Source: Mucilaginibacter aquariorum (GTDB lineage: Bacteria > Bacteroidota > Bacteroidia > Sphingobacteriales > Sphingobacteriaceae). From it: DNA of 64,000 nucleotides. How positions within the stretch are numbered: the first letter of the stretch is position 1; each line of letters begins with the position of its first letter. The notes beneath the pieces were generated by a model. The model was not told the DNA's origin. It made no database searches and saw nothing but the letters and a program-made list of their open reading frames with translations. Positions 7,281 through 15,863 of the stretch are shown one piece after another. The DNA lies in the NCBI RefSeq assembly GCF_024498135.1, contig NZ_JANHOH010000010.1, positions 62,001 through 126,000 of the forward strand, written 5' to 3'. The position numbers and the translations under genes are program-made.

Positions 7281-8993
7281 ATGAGTTCATCATCAGATAC
7301 TACAAACGCTGTAGAGATAAATAAGTACAGTAAAACCTTTACACAGGATGAAACCCAGCCTGCGGCCAAGGCTATGCTTTATGGTATAGGTCTTACCGAT
7401 GATGATATGCAAAAAGCCCAGGTAGGCGTAGCCAGTATGGGTTATGATGGCAATACCTGTAATATGCACCTGAATGATCTGGCCAAGCTGGTTAAACAGG
7501 GTATCTGGGATGAAGATATGGTAGGTCTGATATTTCACACTATAGGTGTGAGCGATGGCATGAGCAATGGTACCGAAGGTATGCGCTACTCATTAATGAG
7601 CCGTGATATCATTGCCGACTCTATTGAGGCCGTTACCGGCGCTCAATATTATGATGGATTAATTACCCTGCCGGGATGTGATAAAAATATGCCGGGCTCT
7701 ATTATGGCAATGGGCCGTTTAAACCGCCCGTCTATAATGGTATATGGTGGTACAATAAAACCTGGGCACTGGAAAGGCGAAGACCTGAACATTGTTTCGG
7801 CTTTTGAGGCTTTGGGTAAAAAGATAGCCGGGCAAATTACTCCTGAAGATTTTGTAGGCGTAATAAAAAATGCCTGTCCAAGCGCGGGTGCCTGTGGTGG
7901 TATCTATACGGCTAACACCATGGCTGCCGCAATTGAGGCGTTAGGTATGAGCTTGCCTTATTCATCATCAAACCCTGCATTAAGCGAGGACAAGAAAGCA
8001 GAATGTTTAGCTGCCGGTAAAGCGATAAAAATACTATTAGAGAAAGATATAAAACCATCAGACATCATGACCCGCGAAGCTTTCGAGAACGCGATAGTGG
8101 TTATTATGGTGTTAGGTGGAAGTACCAACGCGGTATTGCACTTGATTGCAATGGCCAAAAGTGTTGGTGTAAAAGTTACGCAGGATGATTTCCAAACCGT
8201 AAGTAACCGCATCCCGGTACTGGCCGATATGAAGCCAAGCGGCAAGTACATGATGGAAGACCTGCACAACATTGGCGGTGTACCTGCAGTAATGAAATAC
8301 TGCCTTGCACAGGGCTGGTTAAATGGCGATTGCCTTACCGTTACAGGAAAAACCATTGCAGAAAATTTGGCTGATGTTCCTGAACTGGATTTTGAAAGTC
8401 AGAAAATAATATTCCCGGCCGAGAACCCTATCAAGACAACCGGTCACTTACAAATACTATACGGCAATTTGGCCGAAGGCGGCAGCGTTGCCAAGATCAC
8501 CGGTAAGGAAGGCACCAGCTTTGAAGGCCCTGCCCGTGTGTTTGATGGTGAGTTTGAATTGATACATGGCATACAAAGCGGCTTTGTTAAAAAAGGCGAT
8601 GTGGTGGTTATCCGCAACGTGGGCCCTAAAGGCGCACCGGGTATGCCCGAAATGCTGAAACCAACCTCTGCCATATTTGGCGCGGGCCTGGGTAGTTCGG
8701 TAGCATTAATTACAGATGGCAGGTTTAGTGGCGGTACCCACGGTTTTGTCGTCGGTCACATTACGCCGGAAGCTTATGACGGCGGGGGTATTGCCTTTGT
8801 GAAGGATGAGGACAGGATATTTATTGATGCCATAAACCGCACCATTAATGTAATGATAAGCGACGAAGAGTTTGCTGCACGCAAAGCCGCATGGAAACAA
8901 CCGGCTTTAAAGGTAAGCAAAGGGCTTTTGTACAGATACGCAAAAACCGTAAGCAATGCTGCCGAAGGTTGCGTAACGGATGAAATGCCTTAA
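7281..8993 (+). CDS. ilvD: Dihydroxy-acid dehydratase
   Basis: IlvD dehydrates 2,3-dihydroxy-3-methylbutanoate and its C6 homologue to the 2-keto acids that become valine and isoleucine. The 570-residue protein carries the iron-sulfur ligand motifs GCDKNMPG (Cys133) and CPSAGACGG (Cys199 and Cys205), and the C-terminal GRFSGGTHGFVVGHITPEA block. I chose the ATG at 7281 (MSSSSDTTNAVEINKYSK) over the TTG at 7179 because IlvD proteins start shortly before the K-Y-S-K-T-F region. It is the first gene of an 11-gene operon and is followed after 79 bp by ilvB. Confidence 0.96.
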   Translation: MSSSSDTTNAVEINKYSKTFTQDETQPAAKAMLYGIGLTDDDMQKAQVGVASMGYDGNTCNMHLNDLAKLVKQGIWDEDMVGLIFHTIGVSDGMSNGTEGMRYSLMSRDIIADSIEAVTGAQYYDGLITLPGCDKNMPGSIMAMGRLNRPSIMVYGGTIKPGHWKGEDLNIVSAFEALGKKIAGQITPEDFVGVIKNACPSAGACGGIYTANTMAAAIEALGMSLPYSSSNPALSEDKKAECLAAGKAIKILLEKDIKPSDIMTREAFENAIVVIMVLGGSTNAVLHLIAMAKSVGVKVTQDDFQTVSNRIPVLADMKPSGKYMMEDLHNIGGVPAVMKYCLAQGWLNGDCLTVTGKTIAENLADVPELDFESQKIIFPAENPIKTTGHLQILYGNLAEGGSVAKITGKEGTSFEGPARVFDGEFELIHGIQSGFVKKGDVVVIRNVGPKGAPGMPEMLKPTSAIFGAGLGSSVALITDGRFSGGTHGFVVGHITPEAYDGGGIAFVKDEDRIFIDAINRTINVMISDEEFAARKAAWKQPALKVSKGLLYRYAKTVSNAAEGCVTDEMP

Positions 8994-9032
8994 CAGGATT
9001 AAAGACAGAACTAAAAGATAAAAGACTAACAA

Positions 9033-9131
9033 ATCGGTGTAAGCAAAAAGCATCGGTGTAATCATAGAATAAATGGAAACACAAACAATCACACAACAAA
9101 TCGGTGAGATCACAGAAAAATCGGTGAAATC
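9033..9131 (+). repeat. ATCGGTGTAATCA word repeat spanning the ilvD-ilvB junction
   Basis: Four copies of the word ATCGGTG(T/A)(A/G)A occur at 9033, 9052, 9100 and 9120. The first two lie in the spacer; the last two lie inside the first 20 codons of ilvB. Two more copies (11550 and 11570) fill the spacer before ilvC. The word is not found elsewhere in the operon as far as I can see. Confidence 0.7.
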
Positions 9132-10827
9132 TCCAGTAGTAGAAGTTTCAGGATCGGAAGCATTATTAGAAGCGCTGATTGTGGAAGGTGTGGAAACCAT
9201 TTTTGGTTACCCCGGCGGCGCTATTATGCCTATTTACGATGCATTGTATGATTATAGCGACAAGCTGAACCACATCCTTGTTCGCCATGAGCAAGGGGGT
9301 ATCCATGCAGGTCAGGGTTATGCGCGTACATCTGGCAAAGTAGGTGTTGTATTTGCTACAAGCGGGCCCGGCGCTACAAATTTAGTTACCGGCTTAGCCG
9401 ATGCGCAGATAGACAGCACACCATTAGTTTGTATCACCGGGCAAGTTTTCGCTCATCTTTTAGGTACCGATGCCTTCCAGGAAACAGACGTAATAAACAT
9501 CACTACCCCGGTTACCAAATGGAACTACCAGGTAACTGATGCTACCGAGATCCCCGAGGTTATTGCCAAGGCATTTTATATTGCTAAAAGTGGCAGGCCG
9601 GGCCCGGTATTAATAGATATCACCAAGAACGCGCAGATCCAGAAATTTGATTACACGGGATACACCAAATGCGATCATATCCGCAGCTACAGGCCAAAAC
9701 CTATCGTTCGCCCGCAATATATACAGGAAGCAGCCGAATTAATTAATTCAGCAAAAAAACCATTTATTATATGGGGACAGGGCGTAATATTAGGCAGCGC
9801 CGAGCAGGAGTTTAAGACATTTGTCGAAAAAAGTGGCATCCCATCAGCATGGACGGTTTTAGGTGCAGGCGCTATCCCAACAGATCACCCGCTTAACGTA
9901 GGTATGCTGGGTATGCACGGTAACTATGGCCCTAACGTTTTAACAAACGAGTGCGATGTGCTTATTGCCATAGGTATGCGTTTTGATGACCGCGTAACCG
10001 GCCGCCTTGATAAATACGCGAAACAGGCAAAGGTTGTCCATTTGGATATTGACCCTGCCGAGATCGACAAGAACGTAAAATCAACCGTACCCGTTTGGGG
10101 CGATTGTAAAGAAACCCTGCCGATGCTTACCGCTTTGGTTGATAAAAAAGAACATACCGAATGGCATGACAAGTTCAAGGACTACACCCGCCAGGAAGTT
10201 GAGCAGGTAATTGAAAAAGAATTGAACCCCACCACGGCCGAAATGACCATGGGCGAGGTAATAAAACAACTGAATGAAATTACCAAAGGGGAAGCTATTA
10301 TAGTAACCGATGTTGGCCAGCACCAGATGGTGGCCTGCCGTTACGCGCAGTTTAATAATACCCGCAGTAACGTTACCAGCGGTGGTTTAGGTACTATGGG
10401 CTTTGCCCTGCCTGCAGCCATTGGCGCTAAGTTTGGCGGGCAAAACCGTACTGTAGTTGCCATTATTGGCGATGGCGGTTTCCAGATGACCTGCCAGGAG
10501 TTGGGTACCATTATGCAAAGCGGCATCGATGTAAAGATCATCATCCTTAATAACCGTTTCCTGGGTATGGTTCGCCAGTGGCAGGAACTGTTTAACTCTC
10601 GCCGTTACTCTTTCGTGGATATTCAAAGCCCTGACTTTGTGGCGTTGGCCGCAGCTTACCGCATCCCGGGCAAAGTAATTGACGACCGGAAAGACCTTCC
10701 ATCGGCATTAAACGAAATGCTGAACAATAAAGGATCATTCCTTTTAGAAGTAATGGTTACCAAAGAGAATAACGTATTCCCTATGGTACCCCAAGGTTGC
10801 AGTGTAAGCGAGATCAGGTTAAAATAG
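9073..10827 (+). CDS. ilvB: Acetolactate synthase, large (catalytic) subunit
   Basis: This thiamine-diphosphate enzyme joins two pyruvates to acetolactate, or pyruvate and 2-ketobutyrate to acetohydroxybutyrate. The 584-residue chain has the N-terminal domain with GYPGGAIMPIYDALYD and the catalytic Glu in RHEQGGIHAGQGYAR, and the cofactor motif GDGGFQM ... LNNRFLGMVRQWQ in the C-terminal domain. The conserved fold begins at V-S-G-S-E-A-L-L-E-A-L; the first 20 or so residues are an extension whose DNA is made of the ATCGGTG word repeat also seen in the spacers. It is followed after 50 bp by ilvN, its regulatory partner. Confidence 0.96.
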   Translation: METQTITQQIGEITEKSVKSPVVEVSGSEALLEALIVEGVETIFGYPGGAIMPIYDALYDYSDKLNHILVRHEQGGIHAGQGYARTSGKVGVVFATSGPGATNLVTGLADAQIDSTPLVCITGQVFAHLLGTDAFQETDVINITTPVTKWNYQVTDATEIPEVIAKAFYIAKSGRPGPVLIDITKNAQIQKFDYTGYTKCDHIRSYRPKPIVRPQYIQEAAELINSAKKPFIIWGQGVILGSAEQEFKTFVEKSGIPSAWTVLGAGAIPTDHPLNVGMLGMHGNYGPNVLTNECDVLIAIGMRFDDRVTGRLDKYAKQAKVVHLDIDPAEIDKNVKSTVPVWGDCKETLPMLTALVDKKEHTEWHDKFKDYTRQEVEQVIEKELNPTTAEMTMGEVIKQLNEITKGEAIIVTDVGQHQMVACRYAQFNNTRSNVTSGGLGTMGFALPAAIGAKFGGQNRTVVAIIGDGGFQMTCQELGTIMQSGIDVKIIILNNRFLGMVRQWQELFNSRRYSFVDIQSPDFVALAAAYRIPGKVIDDRKDLPSALNEMLNNKGSFLLEVMVTKENNVFPMVPQGCSVSEIRLK

Positions 10828-10862
10828 GCCTCACCTAAATCCTCTCCAAAGGAGAGGACTTA
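10828..10862 (+). repeat. Dispersed palindrome CCTCACC...CCTCTCC/GGAGAGG between ilvB and ilvN
   Basis: The spacer starts with GCCTCACCTAAAT followed by the hairpin TCCTCTCC-AAA-GGAGAGGA. The same unit recurs inside the nested palindrome at 15745-15820 and, in a GC-richer variant, at 22191-22227. It begins at the base after the ilvB stop codon. Confidence 0.75.
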
Positions 10863-10877
10863 AAACAAAGAAACAAC

Positions 10878-11483
10878 ATGGAAAATCAAGATAACGAGAA
10901 GCAGGAATTTAACATAACGGTTTATACCGAGAACCAGATTGGTTTGCTGAACCGTATTGCCATAATATTCACCCGTCGCAAGATCAATATTGACAGCCTG
11001 AATACCTCTCCTTCTGAGGTCGAGAGTATTCACCGCTTTAATATCGTGATAACAGAATCTGAAGAGGTAGTGCGCAAGCTAACCCGCCAGATAGAAAAAC
11101 AGGTAGAGGTACTTAAAGTATATTATCACACCAATGAAGATGTGATCTGGCAGGAACTGGCGCTTTACAAAGTATCTACCGATGTAATTGCCGAGCGTGT
11201 AAGCGTTGAGCGCTTGCTGCGCGAGAACGGCGCCCGTGTGGTAGTGCTTCGTAAAGATTATACGGTGTTTGAAACAACCGGTCATCGCGAAGAAACCGAT
11301 AACCTGATCAGCATTTTACAGCCTTACGGACTGATAGAATTTGTACGCAGTGCACGCGTAGCCATCATCAAAGACAGTGAAGGCTTTAACAGCAAACTGC
11401 GTGAATTTGAAAGATTAGAACCGGGCGAAGACGTTATCGAAAACGAATACCTGAATAAAGGACAAAAGGTATTTACGATGTAA
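10878..11483 (+). CDS. ilvN: Acetolactate synthase, small (regulatory) subunit
   Basis: This 201-residue protein opens with an ACT domain (F-N-I-T-V-Y-T-E-N-Q-I-G-L-L-N-R-I-A-I-I-F-T-R-R, about residues 11-85) and continues into the second conserved domain of IlvN/IlvH proteins. It binds IlvB, raises its activity and gives feedback inhibition by branched-chain amino acids, valine in the best-studied members. The length is nearer the longer IlvH type than the short E. coli IlvN. It follows ilvB by 50 bp, as expected for a subunit pair. Confidence 0.92.
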   Translation: MENQDNEKQEFNITVYTENQIGLLNRIAIIFTRRKINIDSLNTSPSEVESIHRFNIVITESEEVVRKLTRQIEKQVEVLKVYYHTNEDVIWQELALYKVSTDVIAERVSVERLLRENGARVVVLRKDYTVFETTGHREETDNLISILQPYGLIEFVRSARVAIIKDSEGFNSKLREFERLEPGEDVIENEYLNKGQKVFTM

Positions 11484-11549
11484 CACCCCAGCCCCTGAAG
11501 GAGAGCTGAAGAATAAAAAGTAAAATCTTAATTAAAAAATAAAAGCAAA

Positions 11550-11582
11550 GTCGGTGTAATCAACAAAACATCGGTGTAATCA
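11550..11582 (+). repeat. Two copies of the TCGGTGTAATCA word before ilvC
   Basis: Copies at 11550-11562 and 11570-11582 match the word found around the ilvB start. They end 14 bp before the ilvC ATG. Confidence 0.7.
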
Positions 11583-11596
11583 CAAAAAGTAAAACA

Positions 11597-12655
11597 ATGG
11601 CAAAACTAAATTTCGGCGGTAGTGAAGAAAATGTAGTAACCCGCGAAGAGTTCCCTTTAGCAAAAGCTCAGGAAGTATTAAAAAATGAAGTTGTAGCAGT
11701 AATTGGCTACGGTGTTCAAGGTCCGGGCCAGGCGCTCAATCAAAAAGACAATGGCATTAACGTAATTGTTGGCCAGCGTAAAGGCACAAAAACATGGGAT
11801 AAAGCTGTTAATGATGGCTTTGTACCGGGCGAAACCCTTTTTGAAATTGAAGAAGCACTTGAAAAAGGAACTGTTATTTGTTATTTGTTAAGCGATGCTG
11901 CGCAGATAGCTTTATGGCCAACTGTTAAAAAACACTTAACCCCGGGTAAAGCACTTTACTTTTCTCACGGTTTTGGTATCACTTTTAACGAGCAAACCGG
12001 CATCGTTCCTCCTGCGGATGTGGATGTATTTTTGGTTGCCCCTAAAGGATCGGGCACATCATTACGCCGTATGTTCCTGCAAGGCCGTGGCTTAAATTCA
12101 AGCTACGCTATCTTCCAGGATGCTACAGGTAAAGCTTTTGAGCGTGTTATCGCTTTAGGTATTGCTGTTGGTAGCGGTTACCTTTTCGAAACTGATTTCC
12201 GTAAAGAAGTATACAGTGATTTAACCGGCGAGCGTGGTACGCTAATGGGTTGTATCCAGGGTATTTTTGCTGCACAATACGAAGTATTGCGTGCTAACGG
12301 CCACTCACCTTCTGAATCGTTCAACGAAACTGTTGAAGAGCTTACCCAATCGTTAATGCCATTAGTTGCAGAAAACGGTATGGACTGGATGTATGCTAAC
12401 TGCTCTACCACTGCACAACGTGGCGCTTTAGACTGGTGGAAAAAATTCCGTGATGCCACTAAACCGGTATTCGAAGACCTGTACAAAAGTGTTGCAACTG
12501 GCGTTGAATCACAAAAATCAATCGACAGCAACAGCAAACCAGATTACCGCGAAAAACTTGATGCTGAATTAGCAGAATTACGTGAAAGTGAATTATGGCA
12601 GGCAGGCAAAACTGTACGCAGTTTACGCCCCGAAAACCAAGCTGTAGAAGCATAA
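11597..12655 (+). CDS. ilvC: Ketol-acid reductoisomerase
   Basis: IlvC rearranges and reduces acetolactate or acetohydroxybutyrate to the dihydroxy acid that IlvD uses, with Mg2+ and NAD(P)H. The 352-residue protein has the Rossmann motif VIGYGVQGPGQALN near residue 35 and a GQRKG phosphate-binding loop, whose Arg and Lys favour NADPH. The C-terminal knotted domain includes the acidic metal ligands in the FRKEVYSDLTGERG region. Length suits a class I enzyme of Bacteroidota. It sits in the operon between ilvN and leuC. Confidence 0.96.
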   Translation: MAKLNFGGSEENVVTREEFPLAKAQEVLKNEVVAVIGYGVQGPGQALNQKDNGINVIVGQRKGTKTWDKAVNDGFVPGETLFEIEEALEKGTVICYLLSDAAQIALWPTVKKHLTPGKALYFSHGFGITFNEQTGIVPPADVDVFLVAPKGSGTSLRRMFLQGRGLNSSYAIFQDATGKAFERVIALGIAVGSGYLFETDFRKEVYSDLTGERGTLMGCIQGIFAAQYEVLRANGHSPSESFNETVEELTQSLMPLVAENGMDWMYANCSTTAQRGALDWWKKFRDATKPVFEDLYKSVATGVESQKSIDSNSKPDYREKLDAELAELRESELWQAGKTVRSLRPENQAVEA

Positions 12656-12659
12656 GTTT

Positions 12660-12746
12660 TAGTACTGAGTAGTTAGTATCAAGTAGCACGATTAATCAGC
12701 GACTTGAACTAACTACTTGATACTTGATACTATTTACTTGATACTA
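12660..12746 (+). repeat. TACTTGATAC word repeat between ilvC and leuC
   Basis: The whole 93-bp spacer is made of variants of ACTTGATACT. The right half has three tandem copies; the left half has the inverse, so 12675-12686 pairs perfectly with 12713-12724. It can therefore fold as a hairpin in the operon mRNA. Confidence 0.7.
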
Positions 12747-12748
12747 TT

Positions 12749-14167
12749 ATGGGACAAACATTATTCGATAAAATTTGGGATGCACACGTCGTCAGTAGCA
12801 ACGAGGGCTTTCCTGATATTTTATACATCGACACACATTTCATTCACGAGGTAACCAGTCCGCAGGCATTTGATGGTTTGCGTAACAGAGGGTTACCGGT
12901 TTTTAGGCCACAACAAACCGTTGCCACGGCCGATCACAACGTCCCAACCTGGGACCAGCACTTACCCATTAAAGAAGAACTTTCCCGATACCAGGTTGAT
13001 ATGCTCACCAAAAACTGCGCGGAGTTCGGCATCGAACTTTACGGTTTGGGGCATCCATTCCAGGGTATCGTCCACGTTATAGGCCCCGAACTGGGCATCA
13101 CTCGTCCGGGTGGTACTTATGTTTGCGGCGACAGCCACACTTCAACACACGGCGCCTTTGGTGCTATAGCGTTTGGTATAGGCACCTCACAGGTTGAGCA
13201 GGTTATGGCTACCCAATGTTTACTGCAATCGCGCCCTAAAAGGATGAAGATCGAGGTGAACGGCAAATTGCAAAACGGTGTTGGCGCAAAGGATATCATC
13301 CTTTACATCATCTCGCAGATCTCTGCCGCTGGCGGTACCGGTTATGCTGTAGAATATGCCGGCGATACCATCCGCGCGTTAAGCATGGAAGGCCGTATGA
13401 CCATCTGTAACATGAGCATCGAAATGGGTGCCCGTTGCGGATTGATCGCGCCTGACGAAACCACCATTAACTACGTAAAAGGCCGCGAATTTGCCCCTAA
13501 AGGCGAAGAGTGGGACAAGGCAGTAGCTTACTGGCAAACTTTGTATTCTGATGAAGATGCTGAGTTTGACAGCGTACTAAGCTTTAAAGCCGAAGATATT
13601 GAGCCAATGATCACCTACGGAACAAATCCGGGTATGGGTATTGGCGTTACGCAACACGTTCCCGAAACTGCTTCTTTTGAAGCTAAGGAACAAGGCTCAT
13701 ACAAAAAAGCCCTTGATTACATGGGCTTGCACGATGATGAGCAGTTGTTAGGCAAACCTATCGATTACGTTTTCATAGGCAGCTGTACCAACAGCCGTAT
13801 TGAAGACCTGCGCCAGGTTGCCGAGTTTGTTAAAGGCAAGCACAAGGCAGATAATGTTACCGTTTGGGTGGTTCCCGGCTCTAAGCAAGTACAGGAACAA
13901 GCCATTCGTGAAGGTCTGGATAAGATCTTTGACGCGGCAGGTTTCCCATTACGCGAACCGGGCTGCAGTGCATGCCTGGGCATGAATGAAGATAAGATCC
14001 CGGCAGGTAAATACTGCGTATCCACCTCAAACAGGAACTTTGAAGGCAGGCAAGGGCCAAACTCACGTACATTCCTGGCAAGCCCGTTAACCGCGGCAGC
14101 AAGTGCAATTACGGGTAAGGTTACGGATATAAGAGATTTTTTGAAAGATGAGGAGTTAGTAGGCTAA
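12749..14167 (+). CDS. leuC: 3-isopropylmalate dehydratase, large subunit
   Basis: With LeuD this aconitase-family enzyme converts 2-isopropylmalate to 3-isopropylmalate through a [4Fe-4S] cluster. The 472-residue chain has the substrate motif GDSHTSTHGAFGAIAFGIGTS, the first cluster cysteine in FIGSCTNSRIEDLR and the other two in EPGCSACLGMNEDKI, then STSNRNFEGRQG. The length is normal. The partner subunit follows after 99 bp, a spacer filled by a dispersed palindrome. Confidence 0.96.
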   Translation: MGQTLFDKIWDAHVVSSNEGFPDILYIDTHFIHEVTSPQAFDGLRNRGLPVFRPQQTVATADHNVPTWDQHLPIKEELSRYQVDMLTKNCAEFGIELYGLGHPFQGIVHVIGPELGITRPGGTYVCGDSHTSTHGAFGAIAFGIGTSQVEQVMATQCLLQSRPKRMKIEVNGKLQNGVGAKDIILYIISQISAAGGTGYAVEYAGDTIRALSMEGRMTICNMSIEMGARCGLIAPDETTINYVKGREFAPKGEEWDKAVAYWQTLYSDEDAEFDSVLSFKAEDIEPMITYGTNPGMGIGVTQHVPETASFEAKEQGSYKKALDYMGLHDDEQLLGKPIDYVFIGSCTNSRIEDLRQVAEFVKGKHKADNVTVWVVPGSKQVQEQAIREGLDKIFDAAGFPLREPGCSACLGMNEDKIPAGKYCVSTSNRNFEGRQGPNSRTFLASPLTAAASAITGKVTDIRDFLKDEELVG

Positions 14168-14174
14168 TAAGCGC

Positions 14175-14246
14175 TGTCACCCTGAGCTTGTCGAAGGGCG
14201 TGCGTAAAGGCCTTTGCCCGCATGCTTCGAGAGCCTCAGCATGACA
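14175..14246. repeat. Dispersed palindromic repeat (GTCA...CTGAGC / GCTCAG...TGAC) between leuC and leuD
   Basis: The unit starts TGTCACCCTGAGCTTGTCG and ends in the inverse, CTTCGAGAGCCTCAGCATGACA. Relatives with the same outer arms are at 20341, 24668, 30538, 35298 and 35393. It looks like a REP-type element lying in gene spacers. Confidence 0.75.
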
Positions 14247-14266
14247 CCTAATAAAAATTAATTAAG

Positions 14267-14857
14267 ATGGCAACAAAGATTTTTAAACACATACAAACCA
14301 GCGTGGTGCCTTTGCCAATCGAGAATATCGATACGGACCAGATCATCCCTGCCCGGTTTTTAAAAGCCACCACCCGCGAGGGCTTTGGCAATAACCTGTT
14401 TCGCGACTGGCGTTTTGATAACGATGGCAACCCGAAACAAGATTTTGTACTAAACAACCCTATTTACAGTGGTAAAATACTGGTTGCGGGTAAAAACTTT
14501 GGTTGCGGCAGCAGCCGCGAGCATGCTGCCTGGGCACTGGCCGATTATGGCTTTGATGCTGTTGTAAGCAGCTTTTTCGCTGATATTTTTAAAGGCAATG
14601 CCCTAAATAATGGTTTACTGCCCGTACAGGTTAGCGATGATTTTTTGAAGAAACTCTTCGAGGTGATTGATGCTGATCCGCACGCGGTAATAGAGATTGA
14701 CCTGGTTGACCAGTTCATAAAAATTGTAGCAACCGGCGAACAAGAAAGCTTTGAGGTTAATCCTTACAAAAAAGCCTGCATGACCAACGGTTACGATGAT
14801 ATCGACTACATCCTGAGCAAAAAGGAATTGGTTGAAGAATTTGAAGCTGCTAAGTAA
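14267..14857 (+). CDS. leuD: 3-isopropylmalate dehydratase, small subunit
   Basis: The 196-residue protein is the swivelling small subunit of isopropylmalate isomerase. It shows the family start with V-V-P-L-P-I-E-N-I-D-T-D-Q-I-I-P-A-R-F-L and the active-site loop NFGCGSSREHAAWAL. It works with LeuC encoded just upstream. Order leuC-leuD is conserved in most bacteria. The next gene, after 57 bp, is an unexpected methyltransferase and not leuB. Confidence 0.96.
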   Translation: MATKIFKHIQTSVVPLPIENIDTDQIIPARFLKATTREGFGNNLFRDWRFDNDGNPKQDFVLNNPIYSGKILVAGKNFGCGSSREHAAWALADYGFDAVVSSFFADIFKGNALNNGLLPVQVSDDFLKKLFEVIDADPHAVIEIDLVDQFIKIVATGEQESFEVNPYKKACMTNGYDDIDYILSKKELVEEFEAAK

Positions 14858-14872
14858 TGTGTATTACATTGA

Positions 14873-14912
14873 GCCTAATGACTCAATGACTAATGACCCA
14901 ATGACAACGAAG
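14873..14912 (+). repeat. AATGACTCAATGAC word repeat before the first methyltransferase
   Basis: The spacer is made of variants of the word (C/T)AATGAC. A related run of AATGAAC words fills 16979-17017 before the second methyltransferase. Confidence 0.6.
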
Positions 14913-14914
14913 TA

Positions 14915-15706
14915 ATGAACAAAGAGATAAAACGGGAAGGCGAAGGCACGGCGAAGTTATTTGACGAACGCAGCCTGGAAGCTGATTATGCCACACTACC
15001 TCCCCTGCTTAAGCAAGGCTGGCGCGTGCTGGATATCGGTTGCGGAACCGGGGCTATCTCTAAAGGCATCGCTCAAAAGGTTGGTTCAACGGGACATGTA
15101 ACCGGGATAGATAATACAGCATACTTTATCGAAAGTGGTAAAGAAACATATGCTGATGTTACCAACCTGGGGCTTATACATGCCGATCTGTTCTCGTTTG
15201 AACCAACAGAAAAATTTGACCTGATAGTAGCCGCGAGGGTGCTGCAATGGTTGAATAATCCGCAGGAAGCAGTGGTAAAATTAAAAAGCATGCTGAAGCC
15301 AGGTGGCATATTATCCGTACTGGATTATAACCACGAAGCTTTAGAATGGCAGCCCGAACCACCGGCAAGTATGCGCCAGTTTTACGCCACCTTTTTAAGA
15401 TGGCGCGGCGATGCAGGCATGAACAATCACATTGCCGAAGACCTGCCCGGTTACTTTACCGAAGCTGGTTTAAGCCAGGTAGAGGTTTTGGATGCCAACG
15501 AATATTATAAAAAAGGCGATGCAAATTTCCTGTCGAAAGTAGGGATCTGGTCGTCAGTAGCTAAATCAACCCAGATGGTTGAGGAAGGTTACATTGATGA
15601 TGCCGACCGTTTAAAGGCCATCGAAGATTATAACAAATGGATAGAAAGCGACGCGCAACTGATGGTGATGAAACTAAAAGAAGTACGCGGAGTAAATAAA
15701 ATATAA
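14915..15706 (+). CDS. Class I SAM-dependent methyltransferase in the leu operon
   Basis: This 263-residue cytosolic protein has the SAM-binding motif I VLDIGCGTGA at residues 38-47, the acidic end of strand 2 (TGIDNTAYF), and a motif-IV region (DLIVAARVLQWLNNPQEAV) typical of small-molecule methyltransferases of the UbiE/Methyltransf_11 type. The substrate is unknown. It lies in the branched-chain operon between leuD and leuB with short spacers, so it is expected to be co-transcribed. It is only loosely similar to the second methyltransferase at 17018, so the pair is unlikely to be a recent duplication. Confidence 0.8.
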   Translation: MNKEIKREGEGTAKLFDERSLEADYATLPPLLKQGWRVLDIGCGTGAISKGIAQKVGSTGHVTGIDNTAYFIESGKETYADVTNLGLIHADLFSFEPTEKFDLIVAARVLQWLNNPQEAVVKLKSMLKPGGILSVLDYNHEALEWQPEPPASMRQFYATFLRWRGDAGMNNHIAEDLPGYFTEAGLSQVEVLDANEYYKKGDANFLSKVGIWSSVAKSTQMVEEGYIDDADRLKAIEDYNKWIESDAQLMVMKLKEVRGVNKI

Positions 15707-15718
15707 ACAATAACAACG

Positions 15719-15853
15719 CGTCATTGCGAGGTACGAAGCAAATAGCCTCACCTAAATCCTCTCCAAAGGAGAGGACTTGAAAAAATTAAACCCTCTCCTT
15801 TGGAGAGGGCAGGGTGAGGCTTTAAAGAGATTGCTTCGTACCTCGCAATGACG
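15719..15853. repeat. Nested palindrome between the methyltransferase gene and leuB
   Basis: The outer arms at 15719-15741 and 15831-15853 are perfect 23-bp inverse copies (left arm starts CGTCATTGCGAGG). Inside them lies a second palindrome: GCCTCACC at 15745 matches GGTGAGGC at 15813, and each inner half is itself a hairpin of CCTCTCC/GGAGAGG. The inner unit is the repeat seen at 10828. It appears that one repeat element sits inside another. It ends 10 bp before the leuB start. Confidence 0.85.
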
Positions 15854-15863
15854 GAAAAGATTT

